Source of the DNA: JAIBBG01 sp046304755
GTDB taxonomy: Bacteria > Bacteroidota > Bacteroidia > Flavobacteriales_D > Sanyastnellaceae
Assembly (NCBI GenBank): GCA_046304755.1
Contig: JBKCDO010000291.1
Span: 1-6,133 of the forward strand
Reading direction: 5' to 3'
Length of the DNA stretch: 6,133 nt
A model generated the notes under the pieces. The model was not told where the DNA came from. It saw nothing but the letters and a program-made list of their open reading frames with translations, and did not search any database. A program made the translations under genes and the position numbers. Below are positions 1-5,981 of the stretch, piece by piece; positions within the stretch are counted from its first letter, which is position 1; each line of letters starts with the position of its first letter.

Positions 1-1503
1 TACGTATGAACCTATGCTAAAGCCATCACCTTCGAGCTCCACAAGCTCACCGGCGCGAATGATATAGACAGGATTCTGGGCCCCACTAAACTCCAATTCC
101 ATGGAATCCGTGTCGATGCTCAACAGCGCGATGTCCATGCCATCTTTTACGAGGTGATTTTCGTGCGCACGCAAGGCCTGCGCTGACAAGCGATTCACGG
201 TATTCAATACTTGTGACGGTTTGTTGTACACCTTGGTCGCCTGATTGAGTGCATTGTGACCAACCAAACTCATGAATGCACCGGGAACACCATGACCGGT
301 GCAATCCGCAGCGGCCACCATGCGCTTCTTTCCCTTATTGGCGAACCAGTAGAAATCACCACTTACAGTCGCTTTTGGTCGGAAGAAAATGAAGTGATCC
401 GGAAACACTTCGCGAATTGACTCGGTGCTTGGCAGAATGGTTTCCTGTAAGCGCTGCGCATAATCGATACTCGACTGAAGATCGGAGTAAAGTTCTGTAA
501 CCCGTTCCTTTTGTTCTCGGATTTCGCTGGTTTGGTGTGCTACTTTTTCCTCCATCTCATTGCGATAGGATGCTAAATCGTCGCGCATTCGCAGCAAGGC
601 ATGGCCCAATTCATCATGCTCAGAAAGTGGCTCGTACTGCATGGTGAAATTGCCTGACCCGACATTTAAGGAAAATTCCTTCGTGCGTTCAAAATTGGTG
701 ATGAGCCTTTCTACAGCCTTCGCCATATCACCGATTTCATTATTTCCCACGCGAGTAGAGTGCACGGAGTAAACGCCCTTGGCCAAGTTGTTTAACTTCG
801 AACGAAGGGCATTGACAGGTCGCACAATGGACTGTGACGTAAGCAAGGCCGCTATCACTCCCACTAGAATGACCAGTATTGTAAAGTATATCAACCTGGT
901 GCTTAGCTGTTCAAAAGAAGCATTCAATTGCTCGATTTCTGTTGACATAATCAAGCGCTGATCCTCGGTGAGTGTAGCTAATTCGTCTCGGGCCTCCTTC
1001 AACGATTTCGCAATAATTTCTCCCTCCTCGAATTTGAATTCAGCTTCCCACTGAGCAAGTGGAGGCTTAGCGGCGTAACTATCGAACGTGGGCAGCAACT
1101 CGCGCACTTCCTTATATCCACGCAACAATTCATTCACCTGAAAAAACAGTTGCAGCTTCAATTGACGATGTTCCTCGCTCCAGTGCTGTGATAAGGTATC
1201 AATTCGATTGAGTTGTGTGGGAATTATCTGTGTACAGAGCGTCATCGCCTCAACGCGCTCCGGATGAAGTTCCGCCTGCTGCTCCTTCGCCCATAGCTTC
1301 ATCAACTGCTGAGCTTTAACCAGGTGGTTGTCCAATTCCTCCAACAACTTCACCGAAGGTGCGTAGATCGTATTGATGCTGTTATTGATCTCACGACTTC
1401 GTGTTAATGTATCCCAGGTTAGAACAAACGAGGCTATAACCACAATCGCGAAGACACCAAAACCCATGGTCAACTTAGCAGTTATGGGAAATCTCGTTTT
1501 CAA
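1..1503 (-). CDS. HAMP-domain SpoIIE-family (PP2C-type) serine phosphatase, 3' end outside window
   Basis: Membrane-bound signalling phosphatase; 501 residues are visible and the C-terminus is cut off by the window edge. Seen: a short basic N-terminus (KTRFPITAKL), TM1 at about 14-30, a mostly helical extracytoplasmic sensor of about 170 residues (31-203) resembling a four-helix-bundle sensor, TM2 at about 204-223, and HAMP at about 224-275 with the RP (228-229) and NEIGD (255-259) signatures. A second HAMP-like stretch (276-312), a charged coiled coil (313-345) and the SpoIIE catalytic domain from about 346 follow. Catalytic motifs include SGDFYW (metal-ligand candidate D383), AADCTGHGVPGAFMS (D400) and DGMD (454-457); the last metal-binding motif lies off the window. 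Known for the family: dephosphorylation of phosphoserine on anti-sigma-antagonist-type partners. I chose TTG at 1503 because the next in-frame ATG (1467) would remove the basic flank of TM1 and no upstream ATG precedes the in-frame stop. It is the third gene of the operon, 2 nt after the TPR gene. Its partner is unknown. Confidence 0.93.
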   Translation of the reverse strand, partial: MKTRFPITAKLTMGFGVFAIVVIASFVLTWDTLTRSREINNSINTIYAPSVKLLEELDNHLVKAQQLMKLWAKEQQAELHPERVEAMTLCTQIIPTQLNRIDTLSQHWSEEHRQLKLQLFFQVNELLRGYKEVRELLPTFDSYAAKPPLAQWEAEFKFEEGEIIAKSLKEARDELATLTEDQRLIMSTEIEQLNASFEQLSTRLIYFTILVILVGVIAALLTSQSIVRPVNALRSKLNNLAKGVYSVHSTRVGNNEIGDMAKAVERLITNFERTKEFSLNVGSGNFTMQYEPLSEHDELGHALLRMRDDLASYRNEMEEKVAHQTSEIREQKERVTELYSDLQSSIDYAQRLQETILPSTESIREVFPDHFIFFRPKATVSGDFYWFANKGKKRMVAAADCTGHGVPGAFMSLVGHNALNQATKVYNKPSQVLNTVNRLSAQALRAHENHLVKDGMDIALLSIDTDSMELEFSGAQNPVYIIRAGELVELEGDGFSIGSYV

Positions 1504-1505
1504 TG

Positions 1506-2441
1506 CTACTTGGGTTGATCAGCTTTAATTTTTCCTTCGTTAATGAGTCGCTCGATTTCTGTCTTGAAATAGGCCACATCCTTTTCGTGATCCAAAGCAC
1601 GGTGCATCATCATGATGCCGCGCACGATTTCTCCTTTCTCCGGAGCCAGCGCATAAGCCTTCTCCATGTTCACGAGCGCCTTTGAGCGGATGAGACCGGA
1701 AGCCTCCTCCTGCAAGGTGATGGCGTCGAACATATCGGTATCCGGGCCTAATTTTCGGTACATGAAAACAGCACGGTTGTAATCTATCACCGCAAGGTTG
1801 TAATACGCATCACTATCGGTGCTATCCAGCGCAACGATACTTGCATAACGCTTAGTCGCCAGATCACGCCACTTGCCCACTTCGGTGTCGCGCTGCCATA
1901 GCGTGAAATAATGTTGCCCGAGTGACTTCTCGAGTTCCTTTTCGTAATCCAAAAAGTTGGTTTCCGGAACGGCAATGTTCATGAGTCGCCTGAAATCGGC
2001 AAACAACTTTCGCGGTACTGATTCATCCTCCCCTGCAATGACCTGACTACTTTGCAAGGCATCATTGTAATAGGTAGATGCCAGGTATTTCAGGGCCAAC
2101 TTAATCATGTCCTCGTGACGCGTAGCGTTCTCACACTTCATGGCGCGTAAAAGTGATTCTTCAGCCTGCCTTCGGTGTGTGCTTTGGCGATTTCCTAATT
2201 CTTCTTCCTTGAAAATCTCCTTGTGCACAAATCCGTGCACATACCATGTGTAAGCATCACGCGATTCAGCATCCGAATGAATGGCTTCATCCGCCTTCTT
2301 CAGCGCTGCTGCATAGGATTTCTGCTGACACAACTTCGCTGCTTCGTTGGTCAACGGCATGCCTTGTGCGGCCATTCCAAGGTGAATAAACCACAAAAGC
2401 ATCGTGCCGATGGTAATCTGCCAATTTATTCGATTGCCCAT
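1506..2441 (-). CDS. exported TPR-repeat protein, operon partner of YfiR-like protein and phosphatase
   Basis: A 311-residue protein with an N-terminal signal peptide (hydrophobic run at about 9-25, probable cleavage near AAQ at 24-26), so probably periplasmic or surface-facing. The rest is helical and TPR-like. One repeat candidate is at about 31-64 (NEAAKLCQQKSYAAALKKADEA). More are at about 190-225 (RYASIVALDSTDSDAYYNLA) and 250-282, where KALVNMEKAYALAPEKGEI fits the helix-turn-helix TPR pattern. No enzymatic motif is visible; the likely role is protein-protein contact. The ATG at 2441 lies inside the 3' end of the yfiR-like gene (16-nt overlap), and the TAG stop is 2 nt before the phosphatase start, so the three genes are very probably translationally coupled. 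I infer that it scaffolds or senses for the phosphatase sensor domain or the YfiR-like protein. The exact function is not recognisable; TPR assignment is from pattern only. Confidence 0.9.
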   Translation of the reverse strand: MGNRINWQITIGTMLLWFIHLGMAAQGMPLTNEAAKLCQQKSYAAALKKADEAIHSDAESRDAYTWYVHGFVHKEIFKEEELGNRQSTHRRQAEESLLRAMKCENATRHEDMIKLALKYLASTYYNDALQSSQVIAGEDESVPRKLFADFRRLMNIAVPETNFLDYEKELEKSLGQHYFTLWQRDTEVGKWRDLATKRYASIVALDSTDSDAYYNLAVIDYNRAVFMYRKLGPDTDMFDAITLQEEASGLIRSKALVNMEKAYALAPEKGEIVRGIMMMHRALDHEKDVAYFKTEIERLINEGKIKADQPK

Positions 2442-2968
2442 TGTAAAATTTTTATTCCCGGTGTGATTAGCGCCTCAGACATCGCCGTTTTATTCAACTC
2501 AAATCGAATTGAGCCGTCTATCGACAAGAAATTGATGTGCGCTCCTTGCGCCAACGCTCCTTCCCAATTGGTTACAATCAGAGTGCTCTTTCCTTTGTAC
2601 TCCTTCACATACTTCGCCAAATCAGCCTTTTTTGATCGGTCGACAAACAACACGTGCACCTGCGGAGTAACTGCCATTTCCGAAGCACCCATCACATTCA
2701 ATGACTGACTTCCGATGGGTTTTCCGGCGTACTTGGAAGCCATGATTTCGGACACCTCCGGATTTCCAACAATTGCTGCATTGAACGTTCCCTTTTTCCA
2801 TTCGGATGGCCAATTACTATTGCTCGCGAATTGATACAAGTAGTTCGCGCGAATCATGGCCACGGTATTATCGTCGGGAATCGTCTGAGCCGATGTGCCC
2901 AAACTCACTAGCAAAGCCAACAGTATCAATACCGGCTTAAACAGCGTTATGTGGGAGCTGCGAAACAT
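2426..2968 (-). CDS. YfiR-family (DUF4154) secreted protein
   Basis: A 180-residue protein with a clear signal peptide (hydrophobic 9-24, cleavage about TSA|Q at 27/28), so periplasmic or lipid-free exported. Features of the YfiR/DUF4154 family are present. Near the start of the mature protein, IRANYLYQFASNSNWPSEW (39-57) corresponds to the family's 'K..f.y.fa.y..WP' segment, followed by a strand into AAIVGNPEV. The C-terminal part holds HVLFVDRS (105-112), STLIVTN, INFLSIDGSIRFELN (145-159) and a final helix with ITPGIKIL. In Pseudomonas, YfiR represses the diguanylate cyclase YfiN from the periplasm. This protein has no cysteine at all, so the disulfide-based redox control described for Pseudomonas YfiR cannot operate. 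I chose ATG at 2968; the codon before it is TTG, giving a one-residue-longer alternative. It is first in the operon with the TPR and phosphatase genes. No yfiN-like GGDEF gene is in the window. Confidence 0.88.
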   Translation of the reverse strand: MFRSSHITLFKPVLILLALLVSLGTSAQTIPDDNTVAMIRANYLYQFASNSNWPSEWKKGTFNAAIVGNPEVSEIMASKYAGKPIGSQSLNVMGASEMAVTPQVHVLFVDRSKKADLAKYVKEYKGKSTLIVTNWEGALAQGAHINFLSIDGSIRFELNKTAMSEALITPGIKILQWAIE

Positions 2969-2971
2969 CAA

Positions 2972-2976
2972 CCTCC
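2972..2976 (-). promoter_or_regulatory. candidate ribosome binding site of the yfiR-like gene
   Basis: GGAGG lies 3 nt before the ATG at 2968. It is the best Shine-Dalgarno match in the window, although the spacing is shorter than usual. Its first G is also the last base of a candidate -7 element, so the two readings partly conflict. Confidence 0.4.
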
Positions 2977-2983
2977 AAAGCTA
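2976..2983 (-). promoter_or_regulatory. candidate Bacteroidota -7 element for the yfiR-TPR-phosphatase operon
   Basis: On the minus strand this reads TAGCTTTG, an exact match to the Bacteroidota primary sigma -7 consensus TAnnTTTG. A TTTA 16 nt further upstream could serve as a weak -33 element. If used, transcription would start within a few bases of the ATG at 2968, giving a leaderless or nearly leaderless mRNA and losing the GGAGG. The true promoter could instead lie further upstream in the 168-nt divergent region. Confidence 0.3.
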
Positions 2984-3023
2984 TTCTCTGGCATGAGCAT
3001 AAAGGGGCTTCTTTTACCCGATA

Positions 3024-3043
3024 ATCAACGCTCCGATGTTGAT
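3024..3043. repeat. imperfect operator-like inverted repeat in the divergent promoter region
   Basis: ATCAAC (3024-3029) and GTTGAT (3038-3043) form a 6-bp inverted repeat with an 8-nt spacer, near the middle of the 168-nt intergenic region between the divergent yfiR-like and ferritin genes. The size and position suit a dimeric regulator, but a 6-bp repeat can occur by chance. It does not resemble the Fur consensus beyond an adjacent GATAATC. Confidence 0.25.
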
Positions 3044-3107
3044 GGAATGACAGGGTTTTAGCACTTTTTCGAACCGACCATAGACCGCTGAACAACTTTT
3101 TGGTTGC

Positions 3108-3115
3108 TACATTTG
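3108..3115 (+). promoter_or_regulatory. -7 promoter element of the ferritin gene (Bacteroidota type)
   Basis: TACATTTG matches TAnnTTTG exactly and sits 21 nt before the ferritin ATG at 3137, predicting a leader of roughly 15-20 nt. No convincing TTTG -33 element is found at the usual distance. The element lies within the extra codons that a TTG start at 3104 would add, which supports the ATG at 3137 as the real start. Confidence 0.5.
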
Positions 3116-3136
3116 TTTCACTCAAAACACAAGGAC

Positions 3137-3721
3137 ATGCTGAATAAAAAAGTCGAAAAAGCACTAAACGATCAGATAAAAGTTGAAGCAGAAAGTTCAC
3201 AGGCCTATTTGGCCATGGCATGCTGGGCGGAAATCAACGGTTACCCCGGAACCAGTGCCTTTCTCTATGCCCATAGCGACGAAGAACGTCAGCACATGTT
3301 GAAGCTCATTCGATTCGTCAATGATCGTGGCGGAAAAGCCGTTATTGCAGCCATCAGTGAACCGGCTAAAGAATTCAAAAACCTGCAGAATATTTTCGCG
3401 TTGTTGCTTAGTCACGAGAACAATGTCACCGCCGCCATCAACAACGTGGTGGATGTGTGTTTAAAGGAAAAAGACTACACCACGCACAACTTTATGCAAT
3501 GGTATGTGAGTGAACAAATCGAAGAGGAAACGCTCGCGCATCACATCATCGATCAGCTCAATCTGATTGGTAACGATAAAGGGGCGCTCTATTTCATCGA
3601 TCGTGATATCGCTTCTCTCAAGGGTGGTGCTCCGGGTGCCGAAAAATCCGCTAAAGCCAAACGCTTTTTCCGCGCTTCAAAACGCTTCCAGTCGATTTCG
3701 AAGGGGATTTCTTTACCGTGA
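3137..3721 (+). CDS. ftnA: non-heme ferritin, FtnA type, with basic C-terminal extension
   Basis: Cytoplasmic iron-storage protein: it oxidises Fe(II) at a dinuclear ferroxidase centre and stores the mineral in a 24-subunit shell. The 194-residue product aligns without gaps to E. coli FtnA as I recall it. E17, E49, E50, H53, E94, Q127, E129 and E130 are all present, as are the helix motifs HSDEERQHM (46-54) and WYVSEQIEEE (122-131) and the conserved end GALYFIDRDIAS (149-160). FtnA is about 165 residues; here about 31 extra residues (164-194) follow, carrying five Lys and three Arg against one Glu. That tail lies wholly in DNA that is antisense to the FAD oxidoreductase gene. I chose ATG at 3137, which aligns with the E. 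coli start; a TTG at 3104 would add 11 residues and overlap the promoter. AAGGA is only 1 nt before the ATG, so probably not a useful ribosome site. It is monocistronic as far as visible, with no terminator hairpin after the stop. Confidence 0.96.
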   Translation: MLNKKVEKALNDQIKVEAESSQAYLAMACWAEINGYPGTSAFLYAHSDEERQHMLKLIRFVNDRGGKAVIAAISEPAKEFKNLQNIFALLLSHENNVTAAINNVVDVCLKEKDYTTHNFMQWYVSEQIEEETLAHHIIDQLNLIGNDKGALYFIDRDIASLKGGAPGAEKSAKAKRFFRASKRFQSISKGISLP

Positions 3722-4719
3722 ATCCAATGGTCTGTCAACTGCTGAACATAATAAGGAACAGCAATTACACCGCGTGAACCAAATCCCGTGAAGATTCCAA
3801 GCCGTTGATGCTTGGGGTGAAAACCAATTATTGGAATGCGATCAGCTGTTGTCGGACGGAAGCCCGCCTTGTGGTCTAGGATTTGAAAAGATTTGCGTAT
3901 GACCATCTCCGCATCGTTAAGAATTTCTTCTCCAGCCTGCGAGGGAGCTGCATCGGATGGACGATGCTCGTAAGTGGATCCCACACGAAATCGGCTGTCG
4001 CCCAATGGAATCGTGAACCTCCCAAACTTCGTCATGTAGGTCTCGTCCAGACCTTCTATCTTCAGCGTATACACCTGACCTTTGTTGGGCATCAAGGGAA
4101 GATCATCGCCAAAATCATTACCCGGCAAGCGCCAACCCGTGCATTGCAATACCCATTCACCCTTATCCAACCACTGCGCTATCTCATCACGCGTGACACT
4201 GTGCACGGTGTATTGTGCTTGCGTGATGATGAACTCCTTGGCCTTTTCCAACAGCAACGGCAAGTCGAGCCACCCGGTGCCACGCACTGTTCCAAAACCA
4301 TGAGGCGCATGAAAGCAATGGGTGATATCTCGGTTATCATCCAAATCCAAGAATGGGCGCAAGGCCGGTGACTCTGCCCGTTCTTCCCACACGTTAGCTG
4401 AACCGGCATCGGGAAAAATGCGCACTAATGGCATTGGATGATAACACGATATTCCGAGCAAACTTTCGAGTTCAGGATAGACCTCGCTCATACACGCTAG
4501 CATTTCCGGGGCGCGAGCGGCCACTTTCAAATTGACGAACGACAGAGGATTCCACATGCCGGCGGCAACCATGCTGGACGAAGTCGTATGGCCATCATCG
4601 TGCACATGCACGCGATAGCCATCAGTAATTAATCGTAAAGCAAGAACGGTTCCGGCCAAGCCCTGGCCGATGATGTGCACCACGTCTTGCTTGTCCAGCC
4701 GATGTTCCGAAGCAATCAT
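3589..4719 (-). CDS. DAO-family FAD-dependent oxidoreductase
   Basis: A 376-residue soluble flavoenzyme of the D-amino-acid oxidase/glycine oxidase fold (DAO family). Seen: an N-terminal Rossmann dinucleotide-binding site VVHIIGQGLAGTVLALRL (GxGxxG at 18-23) ending in acidic D41/D42, AAGMWNP (52-58) following the FAD loop, GQVYTLK (214-220), and the C-terminal DAO signature GFRPTTADRIPIIG (286-299) with TGFGSRG (311-317) closing on the flavin. The fold uses FAD to oxidise an amine or amino acid; the substrate here cannot be read from sequence. The gene starts 5 nt after the kbl stop, so it is very likely cotranscribed with kbl, which suggests but does not prove a link to glycine or threonine metabolism. 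Its last 44 codons (333-376) lie antisense to ferritin codons 151-194. The segment after about WKRFEARKKR (344-353) looks like an added tail. MnmC-like or ThiO-like function is possible; neither MnmC's methyltransferase domain nor a thi neighbour is present. Confidence 0.9.
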   Translation of the reverse strand: MIASEHRLDKQDVVHIIGQGLAGTVLALRLITDGYRVHVHDDGHTTSSSMVAAGMWNPLSFVNLKVAARAPEMLACMSEVYPELESLLGISCYHPMPLVRIFPDAGSANVWEERAESPALRPFLDLDDNRDITHCFHAPHGFGTVRGTGWLDLPLLLEKAKEFIITQAQYTVHSVTRDEIAQWLDKGEWVLQCTGWRLPGNDFGDDLPLMPNKGQVYTLKIEGLDETYMTKFGRFTIPLGDSRFRVGSTYEHRPSDAAPSQAGEEILNDAEMVIRKSFQILDHKAGFRPTTADRIPIIGFHPKHQRLGIFTGFGSRGVIAVPYYVQQLTDHWIHGKEIPFEIDWKRFEARKKRLALADFSAPGAPPLREAISRSMK

Positions 4720-4724
4720 TCGGT

Positions 4725-5921
4725 TTATTTCAAAACACCCAACTCACGGCCAACTTTGGTGAAGGCAGCAATGGCTTTGTCGATGTGCTCAGGCTCGTGC
4801 GCCGCTGAAAGCTGCACGCGAATGCGCGCTTGATCTTTCGCCACAACAGGGTAGAAAAATCCGATGACATAGATGCCCTCCTGCAAGAGCTTGTCGGCAA
4901 ACACTTGAGACAATTTAGCATCGTAGAGCATTACCGGAACAATGGCTGAATCGCCGTCTTTGATATCAAAACCGGCAGCTTTGATTCCATCTTTGAAGCG
5001 GCGAATGTTGCTCTCCAATTTATCTCGAAGCTCTGTTGTTTTACTCAGCAAGTCGAACACGGCTATACTCGCTCCAACGATACTTGGCGCAAGTGAATTG
5101 GAAAACAAGTATGGTCGTGAACGCTGACGTAATAATTCGATAATTTCCTTGCGGCCTGTGGTGAAACCGCCCATAGCACCACCCAGTGCTTTACCCAGCG
5201 TACCGGTGATGATATCCACTCTGCCCAACACGTTTTTCAGTTCGATGGTACCACGGCCTGTTTTACCGATGAAGCCTGTGGCATGACATTCATCTACCAT
5301 CACCATCGCATCATAGCGATCCGCTAAATCACAAATTTTATCGAGTTGCGCCACATAGCCATCCATTGAGAAAACGCCGTCGGTCACTATCAACTTGAAA
5401 CGAGCGCCGGCTTCCACGGCGGCCTGCAGTTGTTTCTCGAGATCAGCCATGTCATTGTTCGCATAACGATAGCGCATTGCCTTGCATAAACGAACGCCGT
5501 CGATGATAGAAGCATGGTTCAACGCATCACTGATGATGGCATCTTGCTCACCCAGCAGCGGCTCAAACACACCGCCATTGGCATCGAATGCGGCCGCATA
5601 CAAAATGGTATCTTCGGTATGAAGGAACTCGGCAATTTTGTATTCAAGCTCTGTGTGAATGTCTTGTGTTCCGCAGATGAAGCGCACACTGCTCATCCCG
5701 AAACCATGGGTATCGATTGCGCGCTTGGACGCTTCGAGCACTAAGGGATGTGACGATAAGCCTAAGTAGTTGTTTGCACAAAAATTCAGAACTTCCTTTC
5801 CCTCAGTAGTTTTGATGACTGCTCCCTGTGGTGTAGTGATTATGCGCTCGCGCTTGTATAAACCGGCTTCTTCAATGCCGCGTAATTCGGCCTGAAGGTG
5901 TTCTTTGAAATGTGTGTACAT
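4725..5921 (-). CDS. kbl: glycine C-acetyltransferase (2-amino-3-ketobutyrate CoA ligase)
   Basis: A PLP enzyme of the alpha-oxoamine synthase family. It converts 2-amino-3-ketobutyrate plus CoA to glycine and acetyl-CoA, the second step of threonine breakdown, in the cytoplasm. The 398-residue product has exactly the E. coli Kbl length and aligns throughout. The PLP-binding lysine is K244 in TGTLGKALGG (239-248). Cofactor-site residues include H136 in DALNHAS (132-138), S185 in DGVFSMDG (181-188), and D210 and H213 in VDECHATGF (209-217). The specificity-bearing stretch FCANNYLGL (47-55) and the C-terminal GFFYPVV and QARIRVQLSAAH (364-375) also match. I chose ATG at 5921 because it matches the E. 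coli N-terminus; a TTG at 5954 would add 11 unconserved residues. There is no clear Shine-Dalgarno sequence. In E. coli tdh follows kbl; here a FAD oxidoreductase follows after 5 nt and no tdh is in the window. BioF and serine palmitoyltransferase are relatives, but the match to Kbl is far closer. Confidence 0.97.
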   Translation of the reverse strand: MYTHFKEHLQAELRGIEEAGLYKRERIITTPQGAVIKTTEGKEVLNFCANNYLGLSSHPLVLEASKRAIDTHGFGMSSVRFICGTQDIHTELEYKIAEFLHTEDTILYAAAFDANGGVFEPLLGEQDAIISDALNHASIIDGVRLCKAMRYRYANNDMADLEKQLQAAVEAGARFKLIVTDGVFSMDGYVAQLDKICDLADRYDAMVMVDECHATGFIGKTGRGTIELKNVLGRVDIITGTLGKALGGAMGGFTTGRKEIIELLRQRSRPYLFSNSLAPSIVGASIAVFDLLSKTTELRDKLESNIRRFKDGIKAAGFDIKDGDSAIVPVMLYDAKLSQVFADKLLQEGIYVIGFFYPVVAKDQARIRVQLSAAHEPEHIDKAIAAFTKVGRELGVLK

Positions 5922-5981
5922 GCTAATGGATTGTTGGCGCAAGTTAATGCACAAGCAACAGGACGCATCAAAGCAAAGGGA
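5922..5981 (-). other. short intergenic spacer between rnc and kbl
   Basis: Sixty noncoding bases between the rnc stop and the kbl ATG. No hairpin-plus-T-tract terminator is visible. A poor -7-like TAACTTGC with a TTTG about 22 nt before it could drive kbl, but both match the Bacteroidota consensus only weakly, so I make no firm promoter call. No ribosome binding site is evident before the kbl ATG. Confidence 0.3.

Noticed and set aside
2223..2708. 161-codon plus-strand open frame across the TPR/yfiR-like junction
   Set aside because: It is antisense to two well-supported genes, shows no recognisable domain, and its composition (many Cys, Ile, His) is that of a shadow frame.
3104..3136. TTG start adding 11 residues to ferritin
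   Set aside because: The ATG at 3137 aligns with the E. coli FtnA start, and the added stretch contains the -7 promoter element.
3722..3800. Search for a rho-independent terminator after the ferritin stop
   Set aside because: There is no GC-rich hairpin followed by Ts; the region is coding sequence of the FAD oxidoreductase.
3883..4371. 162-codon plus-strand open frame inside the FAD oxidoreductase gene
   Set aside because: It is antisense to the conserved DAO coding sequence, has no family features and has no promoter or ribosome site in front.
5922..5954. TTG start adding 11 residues to Kbl
   Set aside because: The extra residues are absent from E. coli Kbl, and the ATG at 5921 gives the exact family length of 398.
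5931..5960. Possible stem-loop (TGTTG / CAACA) between kbl and rnc
   Set aside because: It has only about 5 bp with a 19-nt loop and no T tract, which is too weak for a terminator or RNA element.
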